Below, piece after piece: positions 27,125-35,962 of a DNA stretch of 64,000 nucleotides (within the stretch, counting starts at the first letter, position 1; each line of letters begins with the position of its first letter). This DNA is from Tepiditoga spiralis (GTDB lineage Bacteria; Thermotogota; Thermotogae; Petrotogales; Petrotogaceae), in contig NZ_AP018712.1 in NCBI RefSeq assembly GCF_014701195.1, positions 2,188,501 to 2,252,500 on the forward strand, in the 5' to 3' direction. The position numbers and the translations under genes were made by a program. Under the pieces are notes generated by a model that had not been told where the DNA came from, did no database searches, and saw nothing but the letters and a program-made list of their open reading frames with translations.

Positions 27125-30100
27125 CTATAAACCAATAGCAGAATCAAATAACTTTATAGTTTTAGATAAATACAAAAAAATAGAGCAAGATGGTACAGGT
27201 TATCAAACAGAACCTGATTTAGAGCGAGAACTTATTCAAGATTTAGAAAATCAAGGATACGACTATCTAAAAGACTTAACAACTCCTGAAAAAATGCTTG
27301 CTAATGTTAGATTACAATTAGAAACATTAAATAAAGTAAAATTTTCAGAAGGTGAATGGCTTCGTTTTGTAGAAGAATATTTAGATAAACCTAGTGATAA
27401 TATTATAGATAAAACACGTAAAATACACAATGATTATATTTATGATTTTGTATTTGACGATGGACATATTCAAAATATTTATTTAGTAAATAAAAAGACT
27501 ATTTCAAAAAATAAATTACAAGTAATTTCTCAGTTTGAACAAACAGGAACTCATAAAAATAGATATGATGTAACTATTTTAGTAAATGGTTTACCTTTGG
27601 TGCAAATAGAACTTAAAAAACGTGGGGTTGCTATTCGTGAAGCTTTTAATCAAATTCATAGATATAGTAAAGAAAGCTTTAATTCTGAAAACTCTTTGTT
27701 TAAGTATTTACAGCTTTTTGTTATTTCTAATGGTACAGATAGTCGTTATTTTGCAAATACAACTAAAAGAGATAAAAATAGTTTTGACTTTACTATGAAC
27801 TGGGCAAAGTCAGATAACTCTTTAATTAAAGATTTAAAAGACTTTACTGCTACATTTTTTCAAAAAAACACTATATTAAAAATATTATTACATTATTCAG
27901 TTTTTGATACAAATGATACTTTGTTAATTATGAGACCTTATCAAATAGCTGCTACAGAAAGAATTTTATGGAAAATAAAGAGTTCTCATTTAGCAAAAAA
28001 ATGGAGTACTACTGAAAGTGGTGGATATATTTGGCATACTACAGGTTCTGGGAAAACTCTGACAAGTTTTAAAGCTGCTCGTTTAGCTACTGAATTAGAT
28101 TTTATAGATAAAGTATTTTTTGTTGTAGATAGAAAAGATTTAGATTATCAAACTATGAAAGAATATCAGCGTTTTTCTCCTGATAGTGTTAACGGATCAG
28201 AAAATACAGCAGGTTTAAAACGTAACATTGAAAAAGATGATAATAAAATTATTGTAACTACAATTCAAAAACTAAATAACCTTATAAAAAAAGAATCAGA
28301 TTTGTCTATATATAATAAACAAGTTGTATTTATTTTTGATGAAGCACATCGTTCTCAATTTGGAGAAGCTCAAAAAAATATTAAAAAGAAATTTAAAAAA
28401 TTTTATCAATTTGGATTTACTGGTACACCAATTTTTCCTGAAAATGCTTTAGGATCTGAGACTACTGCATCAGTATTTGGTAGAGAATTACATTCTTATG
28501 TAATTACTCACGCAATAAGAGATGAAAAAGTTTTAAAATTTAAGGTAGATTATAATAATGTCCGTCCTAAATTTAAGAATTTAGAAACAGAACAAGACGA
28601 GAAAAAATTATCAGCAGCAGAAAATAAAGAAGCTTTATTACATCCCGAAAGAATTAAAGAAATTTCAGAGTATATACTTAAAAATTTCAAAATAAAAACA
28701 CATCGAAACGCAAGTGGAAAAGGATTTAATGCGATGTTTGCAGTAAGTAGTGTAGATGCAGCAAAACTTTATTATGAATCATTGAATAATTTACAGAAAG
28801 GAAGCAATAAACCTTTAAAAATAGCTACAATATTTTCATTTGCTGCTAATGAAGATCAAAATTCTATAGGTGAAATTATTGATGAAACTTTTGAACCATC
28901 TGCAATGGATAGTAGTGCAAAAGAATTTTTAACATTAGCAATTAATGATTATAATGCTATGTTTAAAACTAATTATAGTGTAGATAGTAAGCAATTTCAA
29001 AACTATTACCGTGATTTATCTAATAGAGTCAAAAGAAAAGAAATTGACCTTTTGATTGTTGTAGGAATGTTTTTAACTGGATTTGATGCACCTATGCTAA
29101 ACACATTATTTGTTGATAAAAATCTACGTTATCATGGATTAATACAGGCTTTTTCAAGAACTAATCGTATTTATGATTCTACTAAAACATTTGGAAACAT
29201 TGTTACTTTTAGAGATTTAGAAAAAGCAACTATAGATGCAATAACTCTTTTTGGTAAGGAAAATACTAAAAATATTATTTTAGAAAAAAGTTATAAGGAA
29301 TATATGGAAGGATTTACTGATATAATTACCGGAAAAGCTCGACGTGGATATATAGATATAGTAAAAGAGTTACAAGAGCGTTTTCCAAATGTTGAAAATA
29401 TAACTACTGAAGAAGATAAAAAAGAATTTGTTAAACTTTTTGGAGAATATTTAAAAATTGAAAATATACTACAAAACTATGATGATTTTACTAAGTTAAA
29501 AGAGTTACAGTCAACAGATAATAACTTTTATATAAATGAAGAAGATGCATCAGATTTTTATGTAAGTGAAGAAAATATACCTTATGTACAAAATATTAAA
29601 ATTCCAGAAGAAAGAGTTATTCAAGATTATCGTTCAACTTATAATGATATTCGAGATTGGCTTCACTCTGAAAGAGTTGAGAAAGCAAAAGAATCCTCTT
29701 CTGTTGATTGGGATGACGTTGTTTTTGAAGTAGAACTTTTAAAGTCAAAAGAAATAAATTTAGATTATATTCTTGAACTGATATTTGAAAAAAATAAAAA
29801 AACAAAAGATAAAAAGTTATTAGTTGAGGATATAAAACGTTTAATTCGTTCTAGTGTTGGAAATAGAGCTAAAGAAAGTTTAATAGTTAACTTTATTAAT
29901 AATAATGATTTAGACGAGATTCAAGATAAAGCTAGCATTATTGATTCCTTTTTCTTATTTGCTCAAAAAGAACAGAAACGTGAAGCAGAAAAATTAATTA
30001 ATACAGAAAAACTTAATGAAGAAGCTGCAAAAAGATATATCTTAAATTCACTAAAAAAAGAATATGCTAGTGAAAATGGGACTGAACTTAATAGTATTCT

Positions 30101-30209
30101 ACCTAAAATGAGTCCTCTTAATCCACAATATTTAACAAAAAAACAAAGTGTTTTTCAAAAAATTGCTGCATTTGTAGAAAAGTTTAAAGGTATAGGAGGG
30201 AAAATTTAA
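27117..30209 (+). CDS. hsdR: Type I restriction endonuclease subunit HsdR
   Basis: This 1030-residue motor-nuclease subunit has an N-terminal PD-(D/E)XK nuclease with Asp151 and E165-L-K167 ([19 protein letters not shown]). The SF2 translocase carries motif I TTGSGKT (about 308-314), the DEAH-type motif II (about 408-411, [10 protein letters not shown]), motif III FTGTPIF and a motif VI-like IQAFSRTNR. The C-terminal helical region would bind the methyltransferase core. Full length, no frameshift, so restriction is probably active. Confidence 0.97.
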   Translation: MTNYKPIAESNNFIVLDKYKKIEQDGTGYQTEPDLERELIQDLENQGYDYLKDLTTPEKMLANVRLQLETLNKVKFSEGEWLRFVEEYLDKPSDNIIDKTRKIHNDYIYDFVFDDGHIQNIYLVNKKTISKNKLQVISQFEQTGTHKNRYDVTILVNGLPLVQIELKKRGVAIREAFNQIHRYSKESFNSENSLFKYLQLFVISNGTDSRYFANTTKRDKNSFDFTMNWAKSDNSLIKDLKDFTATFFQKNTILKILLHYSVFDTNDTLLIMRPYQIAATERILWKIKSSHLAKKWSTTESGGYIWHTTGSGKTLTSFKAARLATELDFIDKVFFVVDRKDLDYQTMKEYQRFSPDSVNGSENTAGLKRNIEKDDNKIIVTTIQKLNNLIKKESDLSIYNKQVVFIFDEAHRSQFGEAQKNIKKKFKKFYQFGFTGTPIFPENALGSETTASVFGRELHSYVITHAIRDEKVLKFKVDYNNVRPKFKNLETEQDEKKLSAAENKEALLHPERIKEISEYILKNFKIKTHRNASGKGFNAMFAVSSVDAAKLYYESLNNLQKGSNKPLKIATIFSFAANEDQNSIGEIIDETFEPSAMDSSAKEFLTLAINDYNAMFKTNYSVDSKQFQNYYRDLSNRVKRKEIDLLIVVGMFLTGFDAPMLNTLFVDKNLRYHGLIQAFSRTNRIYDSTKTFGNIVTFRDLEKATIDAITLFGKENTKNIILEKSYKEYMEGFTDIITGKARRGYIDIVKELQERFPNVENITTEEDKKEFVKLFGEYLKIENILQNYDDFTKLKELQSTDNNFYINEEDASDFYVSEENIPYVQNIKIPEERVIQDYRSTYNDIRDWLHSERVEKAKESSSVDWDDVVFEVELLKSKEINLDYILELIFEKNKKTKDKKLLVEDIKRLIRSSVGNRAKESLIVNFINNNDLDEIQDKASIIDSFFLFAQKEQKREAEKLINTEKLNEEAAKRYILNSLKKEYASENGTELNSILPKMSPLNPQYLTKKQSVFQKIAAFVEKFKGIGGKI

Positions 30210-30263
30210 TTTAAATTAAATAAATATATTTTTAGCCAATTGAAAGGATATTATAGAATCCCC

Positions 30264-30964
30264 TTCGACAGGCTCAGGGAGCAAAAATCCGATCATCGAG
30301 CTTGTCGAAATGACTCCTACCCTTCGACTGGCTCAGGGAGCAAAAATCCGGTCATTGAGCTTGTCGAAATGACTCTCACCCTTCGACTGGCTCAAGGAGC
30401 AAAAATCCGATCATTGAGCTTGTCGAAAAATGACTCCCACCCTTCGACTGGCTCAGGGAGCAAAAATCCGGTCATTGAGCTTGTCGAAAAATGACTCCCA
30501 CCCTTCGACTGGCTCAGGGAGCAAAAATCCGATCATTGAGCTTGTCGAAATGTCACACACACTTTGACTGGCTCAGGGAGCAAAAATCCGGTCATTGAGC
30601 TTGTCGAAATGACTCCCACCCTTCGACTGGCTCAGGGAGCAAAAATCCGGTCATTGAGCTTGTCGAAATGACTCTCACCCTTCGACAAGCTCAGGGAGCA
30701 AAAATCCGATCATTGAGCTTGTCGAAAAATGACTCCCACCCTTCGACTGGCTCAGGGAGCAAAAATCCGATCATTGAGCTTGTCGAAATGACTCCTACCC
30801 TTCGACAGGCTCAGGGAGCAAAAATCCGGTCATTGAGCTTGTCGAAATGACTCCTACCCTTCGACAGGCTCAGGGAGCAAAAATCCGATCATTGAGCTTG
30901 TCGAAATGACTCCCACCCTTCGACTGGCTCAGGGAGCAAAAATCCGGTCATTGAGCTTGTCGAA
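30264..30964. repeat. Array of 12 palindromic 46-bp repeats
   Basis: There are twelve near-identical 46-bp units. Each begins TTCGACWGGCTCAGGGAGC, has an AAAAATCC centre and ends CATTGAGCTTGTCGAA, so the ends are inverted complements and each unit can fold as a hairpin. Spacers are 13 bases (three are 15, with two extra As) and themselves conserved (ATGACTCCCACCC and variants), giving a period of 59 or 61. An internal GG/GA difference partly alternates along the array, hinting at amplification of pairs. Composition is far richer in G+C than the surroundings. It lies between hsdR and a GIY-YIG gene. Confidence 0.95.
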
Positions 30965-30992
30965 ATGACTTATCAAAAGGGGGACTTTATTA

Positions 30993-31328
30993 ATGATAGG
31001 TTATACATATATATTAAAATGTTCTGATGGAAGTTATTATACAGGAAGTACTAATGATTTACAAAAAAGATTAATTCAACATCAAGATGGTAATGGAGCA
31101 AATTATACAAGAAAAAGATTACCTGTAAAGTTGGTTTATTATGAAGAATATTCAAGAGTAGATGAAGCCTTCTATAGAGAAAAACAAATTCAAGGTTGGA
31201 GTCGAAAGAAAAAAGAGGCATTGATCAATGGTTGTCCAGAATTATTACCAGAATTAGTAAAGAATCAAAGACAAACGAAAAAATACTCTTCGACTGGCTT
31301 AGGGGGAAAAAAGCAATCCAGTCATTGA
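30993..31328 (+). CDS. GIY-YIG nuclease family protein (UPF0213/YhbQ-like) with repeat-derived C-terminus
   Basis: This 111-residue small GIY-YIG domain protein has YTYILKCSDGSYYTGST (the GIY and YIG elements), a catalytic-type Arg (LQKRLIQH), TRKRLPVKLVYYEEY, and Glu in AFYREKQIQGWSRKKKEALI. Members act as standalone DNA endonucleases or as unknown genome-maintenance proteins. The normal family end is near ELVKNQ; the last 15 or so residues are encoded by a copy of the same palindromic repeat that forms the array immediately upstream. AAGGGGG precedes the ATG. Confidence 0.9.
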   Translation: MIGYTYILKCSDGSYYTGSTNDLQKRLIQHQDGNGANYTRKRLPVKLVYYEEYSRVDEAFYREKQIQGWSRKKKEALINGCPELLPELVKNQRQTKKYSSTGLGGKKQSSH

Positions 31329-31338
31329 GCTTGTCGAA
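31289..31338. repeat. 13th, diverged copy of the palindromic repeat, overlapping the 3' end of the GIY-YIG gene
   Basis: TTCGACTGGCTTAGGGGG and, 30 bases on, CATTGAGCTTGTCGAA are the same arms as in the upstream array, with a 4-base longer centre. The GIY-YIG stop codon lies within it, so the nuclease gene is bracketed by repeat copies on both sides. Confidence 0.93.
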
Positions 31339-31404
31339 ATGACAAATCTGTCTATTGAAAAAATTAAAAATTTACATAATAATTATTATAACATTATATA
31401 AAAA

Positions 31405-31436
31405 CACTTGCTCTCCTAAGAGTCAAGTATTTTTTT
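31405..31436 (+). terminator. Intrinsic terminator at the right end of the hsd/GIY-YIG island
   Basis: ACTTGCTCT, loop CCTA, then AGAGTCAAGT (one bulged base) is followed by a run of seven or more Ts. It would end transcription coming from hsdR or the GIY-YIG gene. Confidence 0.8.
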
Positions 31437-31512
31437 AGAATTTTTAAATGTTAGAAATTTTTTTACTATCTCTTAAAATTTTTTTGATAAACTCTATACG
31501 GAGGTGTTTACA

Positions 31513-32469
31513 ATAAAAATAATAGAAGAAATTAAAGAAGATATAAAACAAGTAGTTGGAAATAAAAAACTCTATATTGCTTTTTCTGGAGGATTAGATA
31601 GTACGGTCGTTGCATTACTTGCTAAAGATGCTCTTCCAAAATCTCAAATAACTCTAGTGAATGTATGTTTTGGTGCTTATTCTTATTCAAAAGGATTAGA
31701 AGCCGTACTGAGTTTATCAAATCAAATGAATTTAAATTTATTTTTTGTATCAGGAGAATCTGAACAGGAAACACTAATGTATCATGGCCCAAATTGTAAT
31801 CAATGTACCAAGAGTATAAAAATTGAAAAAGTAAAAGAATTTGCTTACAAAGGTATAGTAGCTTCTGGAGCTAATCAATCTGATTCTTGGGGAAAAACAA
31901 AAATTAAAATTATGAATAATATATATTCTCCTTTAGTCATGCTCAATAAAATTCAAATAAAAGAAATATTAAGCTATTATGGATTTACAATTCCAAAAAT
32001 TGGTGAAAATATTGGAAGAGAAGGATGTAAATTTAAACATCTTTTAAAAATGGCTGTAAATACACAATATCATTCAAGAGCTGATGTTATATCAAATGAA
32101 GTAATTCATGATGTTTTAGATTTTTATGAATTTAAAAGGGAAATTGCTAATGTAAAAATAATAGGTCCTTTGTCTAAAAATATAGCCATTATAAATATAA
32201 AGCCATTACCTCCACAAAACATAATAAATGATATTGTAAAACTTTTAGAAAAAGAAAGTACTATTGATGAAGTTGTTGTTGCTAATAAACCCATGAAACT
32301 AAAAATTTCAGCAAGTCCTGGAATATCTAATAATAAAGAATCAAGTTATTGGATTAAAACGGGAAGACTTCAACCAGAATTTGCAGTTCCAATAGAAGTT
32401 GAATGGTTACCTTCTAAAAATAATAAATTAAGAACTTTTTCTGTTATTGACTATGAATTTATAAAATAA
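31513..32469 (+). CDS. PP-loop superfamily ATPase, probable sulfur-transfer or thiolation enzyme (ATA start)
   Basis: This protein of about 318 residues has an N-terminal PP-loop (AFSGGLDSTVVALLA) that adenylates its substrate. A C-N-Q-C motif in HGPNCNQCTK and a further Cys in GREGCKFKHLL suggest sulfur relay or Fe-S ligation, as in LarE- or TtuA-type sulfurtransferases. The best ribosome site, GGAGG at 31500-31504, is eight bases from an ATA codon; the in-frame GTG at 31504 overlaps the site itself. The start is thus non-standard, or an ATG was lost. Exact substrate unknown. A palindromic terminator follows. Confidence 0.78.
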   Translation: MKIIEEIKEDIKQVVGNKKLYIAFSGGLDSTVVALLAKDALPKSQITLVNVCFGAYSYSKGLEAVLSLSNQMNLNLFFVSGESEQETLMYHGPNCNQCTKSIKIEKVKEFAYKGIVASGANQSDSWGKTKIKIMNNIYSPLVMLNKIQIKEILSYYGFTIPKIGENIGREGCKFKHLLKMAVNTQYHSRADVISNEVIHDVLDFYEFKREIANVKIIGPLSKNIAIINIKPLPPQNIINDIVKLLEKESTIDEVVVANKPMKLKISASPGISNNKESSYWIKTGRLQPEFAVPIEVEWLPSKNNKLRTFSVIDYEFIK

Positions 32470-32534
32470 CAATGTAAACTTTGAATAGACCTTTATCAAA
32501 TAAATCATTAACTAAATTAAAATGTTGTATATAT

Positions 32535-32578
32535 AAATGCATGGTTTCTATAATATAGAAACCATGCATTTTATTTTA
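32535..32578 (+). terminator. Intrinsic terminator after the PP-loop gene
   Basis: A near-perfect 17-bp palindrome, AATGCATGGTTTCTATA with its complement around a central A, is followed by TTTTATTTT. It is well placed to end transcription from the PP-loop gene. Confidence 0.8.
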
Positions 32579-32584
32579 AGATTT

Positions 32585-32880
32585 TTTTCATTGTAATATT
32601 TAATATATTCAACTACTTTACCTTTTAATTCTTCTATTCTTTTTCTTTCTCAAGTTCACATTTTGTTTTTTTAGCTTCAGTTAATTTGTTTTCATTAATT
32701 TTAGATTTTGACTTGCATCATAATTCTTTAAATCTATGCCATCTGTTAATTCATCTTTTTATAATAAAATAAGAAATTCATTAACTACATGTTCTTTATA
32801 TTTAGATATCTTTAATATACTTTTCTCATAAAAAATACTTCTTAATAGATAATCTAATTTTTATTCATTATCTACTTTTC
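32585..32880 (-). pseudogene. Decayed coding remnant
   Basis: Read on the minus strand this stretch gives protein-like pieces in shifting frames: KLDYLLRSIFYEKSILKISK, then KDELTDGIDLKNYDASQN, then ELTEAKKTKCELEKEKE, then ELKGKVVEYIKYYNEKN. They are interrupted by stops and at least two frameshifts. Lys/Glu-rich helical character suggests the C-terminal part of a longer coiled-coil protein. No start, ribosome site or intact frame remains. Parent family not recognised. Confidence 0.45.
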
Positions 32881-32887
32881 TTTGATT

Positions 32888-35521
32888 TTAAAAATTTTGA
32901 TAAAATTCTACTTGCATTTTTTGTAGTTCTTCTTCTAATGCATTTAAATAATATTGAGCTTTTTTTAAGTTAAAAGTTTTTCCACATATTTCTAATTGAT
33001 GAGCTAAATAAAAAGATTTTTTTGTACCAAGATATCCAACAGAAGACTTTAAAGAATGAGAAATTTCCTCTAATTTTTTAAAATTTCTTTCAAGTAAAGC
33101 ATTTTTTATTTCAGAAAGTATAGGCTTATAATTAGTTATAAATTCTGAAAAGATTTCTCTAAATGACTCTTTATCAAGTCCACTTCTCTCAATTCTATTT
33201 TCAAAATTATCTTCTATATGAATATTTTTAAAGTTATTTATACTTTGTTTTTTTAAGCTTGCATATTTTAATATTATATTGAACAAAGCCCTTTTACTTA
33301 TAGGCTTTACAAGATAGTCATTCATTCCATTTTTTATACATACTTCTTTATATCCTTTCATGGCATTTGCTGTTAAAGCTATAATCGGTATATTTTTATT
33401 GTGTTTTCGAATTTCTTTTGTTGCCTCAAATCCATTTAATTTAGGCATTTGTACATCCATTAATATTAAATCAAAAGGTATTTTTGAAATAAGTGAAACA
33501 GCCTCTTCGCCATCTGAAGCCATGTGTATATTAAAATTTTTATCTTTTAACATCATTTTTAATATTTTTTGATTAATATCATTGTCTTCAGCAATTAATA
33601 TAGTTATTTCAGAACTTTTTATTGTATCAATATTCAATGTATTATCTTTTTCAATGAACTTATTAGATTTTTCGATTTCAAGAACAAATTTAAAAGTACT
33701 TCCAGCATTTAAAACGCTTTCAACAATTATTTTCCCACCTAATTTTTCAATTATTTTTTTTGATATTGCAAGACCCAAGCCAGTACCGCCAAATTTTCTT
33801 GTTATTGAATTATCTGCTTGATTAAAACTTTCAAAAATTGTATTTATTTTCTCTTTTGGAATTCCTATTCCAGTATCTTTAACTTTAAATTCTAATTTAA
33901 CAGTTTTTTCATTTGATTCTAATTCATTTATTGATAAAGAAACACTACCTTCTGAAGTGAATTTAATTGCATTTGATATTAAGTTTACTAAAACTTGTTT
34001 TAATCTTGTTGGATCACTTTTTAAATTATATTTTTTACTCATATTATTTTCAAGATAAAAATTTATTCCTTTTTTATTTGCAAGAGGTCTAAAAATATTT
34101 TCAATATTTTCAAACATTATTGAAGGACTAAAATCAATAAATTCAAAACTTAAATGTCCACTTTCTATTTTTGAAAGATCTAATATGTTGTTTATTAACT
34201 CTAATAAAGTATCAGATGAACTTCTAAGTATATTAATTAGTTCTTCTTGTTCATTTGTATAATTATATTCTGATAATAATTCAATAGCTCCTATGATTGC
34301 AGATAAAGGAGTTCTTATTTCATGACTCATGTTAGCAAGAAAATTAGTTTTTAATTTTGAAGCTTCGGCTTCTTTTTTTGCAGCCATTTGTAGTTTTTTA
34401 AGAGTTAATTCTTCAGCACTTACATCTCTTCCTACACCAAATATTAGTTTTAATTCTTTAGAAGCCTTTGCTGATATTCTTAAAGGCAGATAAGTTCCAT
34501 TTTTTTTCTTCATATAAATTTTAGTGTTATTTATAAAATTTCCTTCTAAAATTTTATTATGTGTATTTTCTACAGTAATTAAATCCGAATCTTTTAAAAA
34601 ATATTTAATATTTTTATTTAATAGTTCTTCTTCTTTATATTCAAATGTATCCAATATAGATTGTGATACTTTTACTATATTTTGATTGAAATCAACTATT
34701 AATATAAAGTCTGGAGATAATTCAAATAATTTTTGAGTTATTTCCAAAAGTTTTTCTTTTTCTTTTTCAAAATTCTTTCTTTTTGAAATATCACTTAAAG
34801 TTCCTATGATTCTTATTGCTTTTAAATTTTGAGTTCTTTCAATTACTTTTCCTCGTGCTTCTATCCACTTTAAAGTTCCATTTTTCATTTTTATTTGTAT
34901 TTCACATGTAAAATCATCTGTTTTATTATTAACACAAGCATCTACTTTTTGAGATATTTTTTTTAAATCTTTTGGTGAAAATAAAGATTTCCAGTCTTTA
35001 AATTTTTCTTTTAATTCAATAATATTATAATCTAATACTTTTTCTATTGTTTTATTAAAATTAAATTCATTTTTTTCTAAGTCCCATTCCCATATTCCTT
35101 CATTAGAAGCACTCATTGCAAGATTCATTCTCTTTTGTTCTTTCCTAATTTTATTTTCTTTTTCTTTTTCATCGGTTATGTCAGATAAAATCAAAACAAA
35201 TTTATTGAAATTAATTTTATAAATTACTCCATAAGCCCATTTTTTTGTTTTTGAAAAATAAATATCTTTAACTTTTGAATATTTCATATTTTTTTCAATA
35301 TTAATTTTTAAATAATTTAATATATTTTTATTTTTTATCTTTTCGCCAAATAAAAGCTCTGCATATTCATTACAAGAAGATATTATTAATTTGTTATCTT
35401 TTTGTTTTAAGATAATTCTTCCATCAAAGTCACTCGATATTATGTTTTTAAAGAAAATTATTCTAATAAGAATATCAAAAAGTAAAACTATTAAAGTTAA
35501 TAATAAAATTATATTAATCAT
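32888..35521 (-). CDS. Hybrid sensor histidine kinase (PAS-PAS-HisKA-HATPase-REC-Hpt)
   Basis: This protein of about 877 residues (ATG 35521, GAGG eight bases upstream; an in-frame GTG at 35530 is within the ribosome site) has one N-terminal membrane segment (MINIILLLTLIVLLFDILI). At least two PAS domains follow (SNEGIWEWDLEKNEFNFNK; LSPDFILIVDFNQNIVKVSQ), then HisKA with FLANMSHEIRTPLSAIIG, HATPase (NLISNAIKFT, DTGIGIP, FGGTGLGLAISKK), REC (AEDNDINQ, LMDVQMPKLNG) and a C-terminal Hpt (SHSLKSSVGYLG). It is a complete internal phosphorelay with no response regulator next door, so its target lies elsewhere. Confidence 0.95.
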   Translation of the reverse strand: MINIILLLTLIVLLFDILIRIIFFKNIISSDFDGRIILKQKDNKLIISSCNEYAELLFGEKIKNKNILNYLKINIEKNMKYSKVKDIYFSKTKKWAYGVIYKINFNKFVLILSDITDEKEKENKIRKEQKRMNLAMSASNEGIWEWDLEKNEFNFNKTIEKVLDYNIIELKEKFKDWKSLFSPKDLKKISQKVDACVNNKTDDFTCEIQIKMKNGTLKWIEARGKVIERTQNLKAIRIIGTLSDISKRKNFEKEKEKLLEITQKLFELSPDFILIVDFNQNIVKVSQSILDTFEYKEEELLNKNIKYFLKDSDLITVENTHNKILEGNFINNTKIYMKKKNGTYLPLRISAKASKELKLIFGVGRDVSAEELTLKKLQMAAKKEAEASKLKTNFLANMSHEIRTPLSAIIGAIELLSEYNYTNEQEELINILRSSSDTLLELINNILDLSKIESGHLSFEFIDFSPSIMFENIENIFRPLANKKGINFYLENNMSKKYNLKSDPTRLKQVLVNLISNAIKFTSEGSVSLSINELESNEKTVKLEFKVKDTGIGIPKEKINTIFESFNQADNSITRKFGGTGLGLAISKKIIEKLGGKIIVESVLNAGSTFKFVLEIEKSNKFIEKDNTLNIDTIKSSEITILIAEDNDINQKILKMMLKDKNFNIHMASDGEEAVSLISKIPFDLILMDVQMPKLNGFEATKEIRKHNKNIPIIALTANAMKGYKEVCIKNGMNDYLVKPISKRALFNIILKYASLKKQSINNFKNIHIEDNFENRIERSGLDKESFREIFSEFITNYKPILSEIKNALLERNFKKLEEISHSLKSSVGYLGTKKSFYLAHQLEICGKTFNLKKAQYYLNALEEELQKMQVEFYQNF

Positions 35522-35589
35522 AAAATACACCTCTTAAAAGATTTTATTAGTGATCAATTAAAAAAATTAACTTTTTTTTAATATAATTA

Positions 35590-35618
35590 ATTATACCATA
35601 TATTCTTAATCTAATCAA
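35590..35618 (-). promoter_or_regulatory. Promoter of the hybrid kinase gene
   Basis: On the minus strand TTGATT (35618-35613), 17 bases, then TATAAT (35595-35590). It begins exactly where the T-run of the upstream small-RNA terminator ends and lies about 70 bases before the kinase start codon. Confidence 0.65.
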
Positions 35619-35722
35619 TTAAAAAAAATGCTGACATAAGTCAGCAATAGGATATATTGGGAAATTGAAGGGGATTAACCTTTTTATTCTAAATTGGGGA
35701 GTTTTTATACTTATTTAAGAAC
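35618..35722 (-). ncRNA. Candidate small regulatory RNA of about 100 nt with C-rich single-stranded motifs
   Basis: The minus strand has a promoter (see 35729-35757), about 75 bases with no ORF, and a textbook terminator: TGCTGAC, loop TTAT, GTCAGCA, T8 (35646-35621). The body is A/U-rich with three C-rich islands, ACTCCCCAA, AATCCCCTTC and TTTCCCAA, which could pair with GGGGA/GGAGG ribosome sites as RoxS/RsaE-type RNAs do. The kinase downstream has its own promoter, so this looks like an independent transcript rather than its leader. No known family is claimed. Confidence 0.6.
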
Positions 35723-35728
35723 AATTAA

Positions 35729-35757
35729 ATTATATCATATCTTTTTAATAAAATCAA
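35729..35757 (-). promoter_or_regulatory. Promoter of the candidate small RNA
   Basis: On the minus strand TTGATT (35757-35752), a 17-base spacer, then TATAAT (35734-35729). The predicted start is near 35722. It uses the same -35 hexamer and spacing as the kinase promoter 140 bases downstream. Confidence 0.65.
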
Positions 35758-35962
35758 CAAATTAATATTAATATTTTGTGAATGTTTTATAAAAATATTC
35801 ATTGTTGATTTGTTGTTTTATAATTTATTCTTAAAAATATTATAACAAATAATTTGTGCATAATATAATTAATTTGAACAACATTTAAAATCAATTTAAA
35901 CAAAATATTTTCTTTTTATGCTATAATTAAATAAATTACGTATTTCATTTTGGAGGTAAAAA

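Noticed and set aside
30240-30850. Open frames through the repeat array (30240-30494 and 30668-30850)
   Set aside because: They only translate the 46-bp repeats and their spacers (STGSGSKNP-type repeats); no ribosome site or non-repeat coding sequence.
30264-30964. The repeat array as a CRISPR
   Set aside because: The intervals are 13-15 bases and conserved, not unique 30-40 base spacers; the 46-bp units are long hairpins and no cas gene is present.
35618-35722. The C-rich RNA as 6S RNA or a known riboswitch
   Set aside because: Too short and lacks the long closed stem with central bulge of 6S; no conserved aptamer core recognised.
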